Shown here in pieces: positions 62,563 to 64,000 of a stretch of 64,000 nucleotides of DNA. The notes under the pieces were generated by a model. The model was not told where the DNA came from. It ran no database searches and saw nothing but the letters and a program-made list of their open reading frames with translations. The DNA is from Thermopolyspora sp040678635. Lineage in GTDB: Bacteria; Actinomycetota; Actinomycetes; Streptosporangiales; Streptosporangiaceae. The DNA lies in assembly GCF_040678635.1 (NCBI RefSeq), contig NZ_JBFATZ010000008.1, positions 186,001 to 250,000 of the forward strand. Direction: 5' to 3'. The first letter of the stretch is position 1; every line of letters starts with the position of its first letter. A program made the translations under genes and the position numbers.

Positions 62563-63670
62563 CACACTTGGGTACATGATGGGCATCGCCTTGGCCTTCG
62601 CCAGCCGCTCGGCTGGGTCGTAGGTCAGGTGGGTGCCCATCTGCGTGTACAGATCATTCTTGTCGGCAGGGTCGGCCGCGTTCAGCACCTTGGGCATGTT
62701 CCCGAGCCGTTCGATTATCTCGTTGATCTGCCGACCGTCGTATACGATGCGCCGTTCGATGTCTCGCAGCCGGCCTTCGGCCTGCATCCGCCGCTTGCGG
62801 GTGCCGGTCATCCAGGCGGCGATCTCACCGGGATCGCCGCCGGCGTCGAGAGTGGCGTGGTAGGTCGACATCCGCCGGTCACAGTCCTCGATGGTGCGTC
62901 TGGCGGCCTCGATGGCGGTCAGGTCAGCCTGGCTGCGCTGAGCCTGTTCGAGGGCCTCCACGGTTTGCCGCAGGTTGCCTGGGGAGAAGATCCGGCAGAT
63001 CCACGGACCGAGTTCGGCCAGATGTGGTCTTCGCGTACGTACACGGTGCGCGGGTGATCGATCTTGTTCGCCAGGGCGTACTGCACCGGGTACTTGCACC
63101 GATAGTGCGCCCGGTCGTTGTTCCAGGTCCCCTCCATCCGCCGGTCGCACACCCCGCAGTGCAGCAGGCCACGGAAGACGTAGGCGCGCCGGGTCGCGCG
63201 TGGTTTACGCTCACCGGCCGCCCTGCCCGGGGTGGACAGCGTTCGAAGGTTTCGACGTCGATCAGGGGCTGATGGACGACCTTCTCCGACCAGACCCACT
63301 TGTCGGTCTGGTTCCATCTCAATTTCGTCGTGTGGCCTAGGGTGACGTCGTTGACATCGAGCAGTTCTTCCTGCTTGTGCTGCCTGTTCCAGACCTGTCG
63401 GCCGTGTAGCGGGGGGCGAGCAGGATCGCCCGGACCGCCGACCCGGCCCACGCCACTCCGCTGCGATGCCGGTTTCGGGCCGCGTCATAGGCCGAAGGAC
63501 AGGGGATGCCGTCCCGGGTCAGACCTTCGGCGATCAGTTGCAGGCCCTTGCCCCGCCTGTGCCCGTCGCCGCCAACGAATTCGTGAAAGATCCGCACGAC
63601 GACCGGCGCGGTCACCGGATCTGGTTCCAGGCGGTGCAGTCGCTTGCCGTCGGCGGCCCGACGAATTTCA
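62563..63670 (-). pseudogene. large serine recombinase, multiply frameshifted
   Basis: Pieces in three minus-strand frames line up as one recombinase: TAPVVVRIFHEFVGGDGHRR and LQLIAEGLTRDGIPCPSAYD (recombinase domain), NQTDKWVWSEKVVHQPLIDV, the zinc ribbon FRGLLHCGVCDRRMEGTW, and a coiled coil (AARRTIEDCDRRMSTYHATL). The N-terminal resolvase catalytic domain is gone, replaced by IS DNA. Its last frame runs on into the antisense of tRNA-Leu (PSVCPRGDLNPHAP). At least three shifts make it non-functional. Confidence 0.88.
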
Positions 63671-63727
63671 GGCGCGGGACACTAGATCGGTTTGGATGAG
63701 CCGATCGCCTTGATCATGGAGACTTTT

Positions 63728-64000
63728 TCATCCTGAGTAGCGGTCCTCCTCAATGGTCTGCAGGACGAAGACGGCCTGGACCAGCGCGGTGGCTCGGCGA
63801 GGGCAGCAGCGCAGCTTGACCAGCACCTTCCACGCCTTCAGGCCGCAGGTAGGGGCCGCGGCCAGATCGTGCGCCGCGCCGGGCAGCGCGGGCGAGACCT
63901 GCGGCAGCCGTCCGGCCGGGTCGGCCCGGACCTCGACGTTGACCCCGTGACGGTGATGTTTGCCTGAATAGCAGGGTCGCTCGTCGGCCAGGCGGTCGAT
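63728..64000 (-). mobile_element. IS5-family transposase remnant (open at right edge)
   Basis: 91 codons, reading from the window edge: YSGKHHRHGVNVEVRADPAG and SPALPGAAHDLAAAPTCGLK, then KAWKVLVKLRCCPRRATALV and LQTIEEDRYSG-stop. These are the middle and the end of a DDE transposase of the IS5/HARBI-like group. Between HDLAAA and WKVLVK about 80 residues, including the usual catalytic GYQG region, are missing, so the element is internally deleted. The IS end lies somewhere in 63670-63727. Confidence 0.82.

Overview
The window is very GC-rich and reads as chromosomal DNA of a filamentous, sporulating actinomycete. Evidence: third codon positions are almost always G or C, GTG starts are common, there is a chaplin-type surface protein, an MFS-dTMP kinase fusion and an actinobacterial topoisomerase I with GPYV repeats. 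The regulator style (XRE, PucR, WYL and HATPase genes with small partners) and the Pls/PosA synthetase suit Streptosporangiales or a related order, but this placement is inference.

Layout. 1-6585: a Pls/PosA-family peptide synthetase running off the left edge, a long repeat-bearing leader, a diaminobutyrate-type aminotransferase and metK; together they suggest a homo-poly(amino acid) such as poly-diaminobutyrate. 6963-14918: a leftward six-gene catabolic operon (NCS1 permease, hydantoinase A, three tandem DUF917 proteins, PucR regulator). 15293-23745: a transporter relic, an LLM-flavin/berberine-bridge fusion oxidoreductase divergent from a MarR regulator, an AAA ATPase with a possible truncated partner, a stand-alone DprA-like protein, and an XRE/small protein/HATPase set. 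23899-37942: mixed accessory genes, several broken by single frameshifts (winged-helix protein, RDD protein) or stops (MBL hydrolase), plus an unusual secreted Gly-Phe mini-protein and a chain of overlapping micro-genes below an XRE regulator.

38120-47715: a decayed integrative element in tRNA-Thr(CGT). It is bounded by perfect 49-bp repeats and carries a tyrosine-integrase remnant, GntR regulators, a Rep-like gene holding an iteron-like array, an RNase HI and several small genes. The array is seven copies of an 11-mer that falls in all three frames of its host gene, so it is selected as DNA and is the strongest candidate for an undescribed replication origin here.

47817-62562: core genome. 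TAP-type lipoprotein hydrolase, PSP1/RicT protein, DNA polymerase III delta-prime, MFS-dTMP kinase fusion, topA, a DUF5703 protein, an eight-repeat chaplin-like membrane-anchored protein with a repeat-bearing membrane neighbour, an M20 peptidase and tRNA-Leu(GAG). 62563-64000: a second, ruined insertion: a serine-recombinase pseudogene whose reading frame runs antisense through tRNA-Leu, and an internally deleted IS5-type transposase cut by the right edge.
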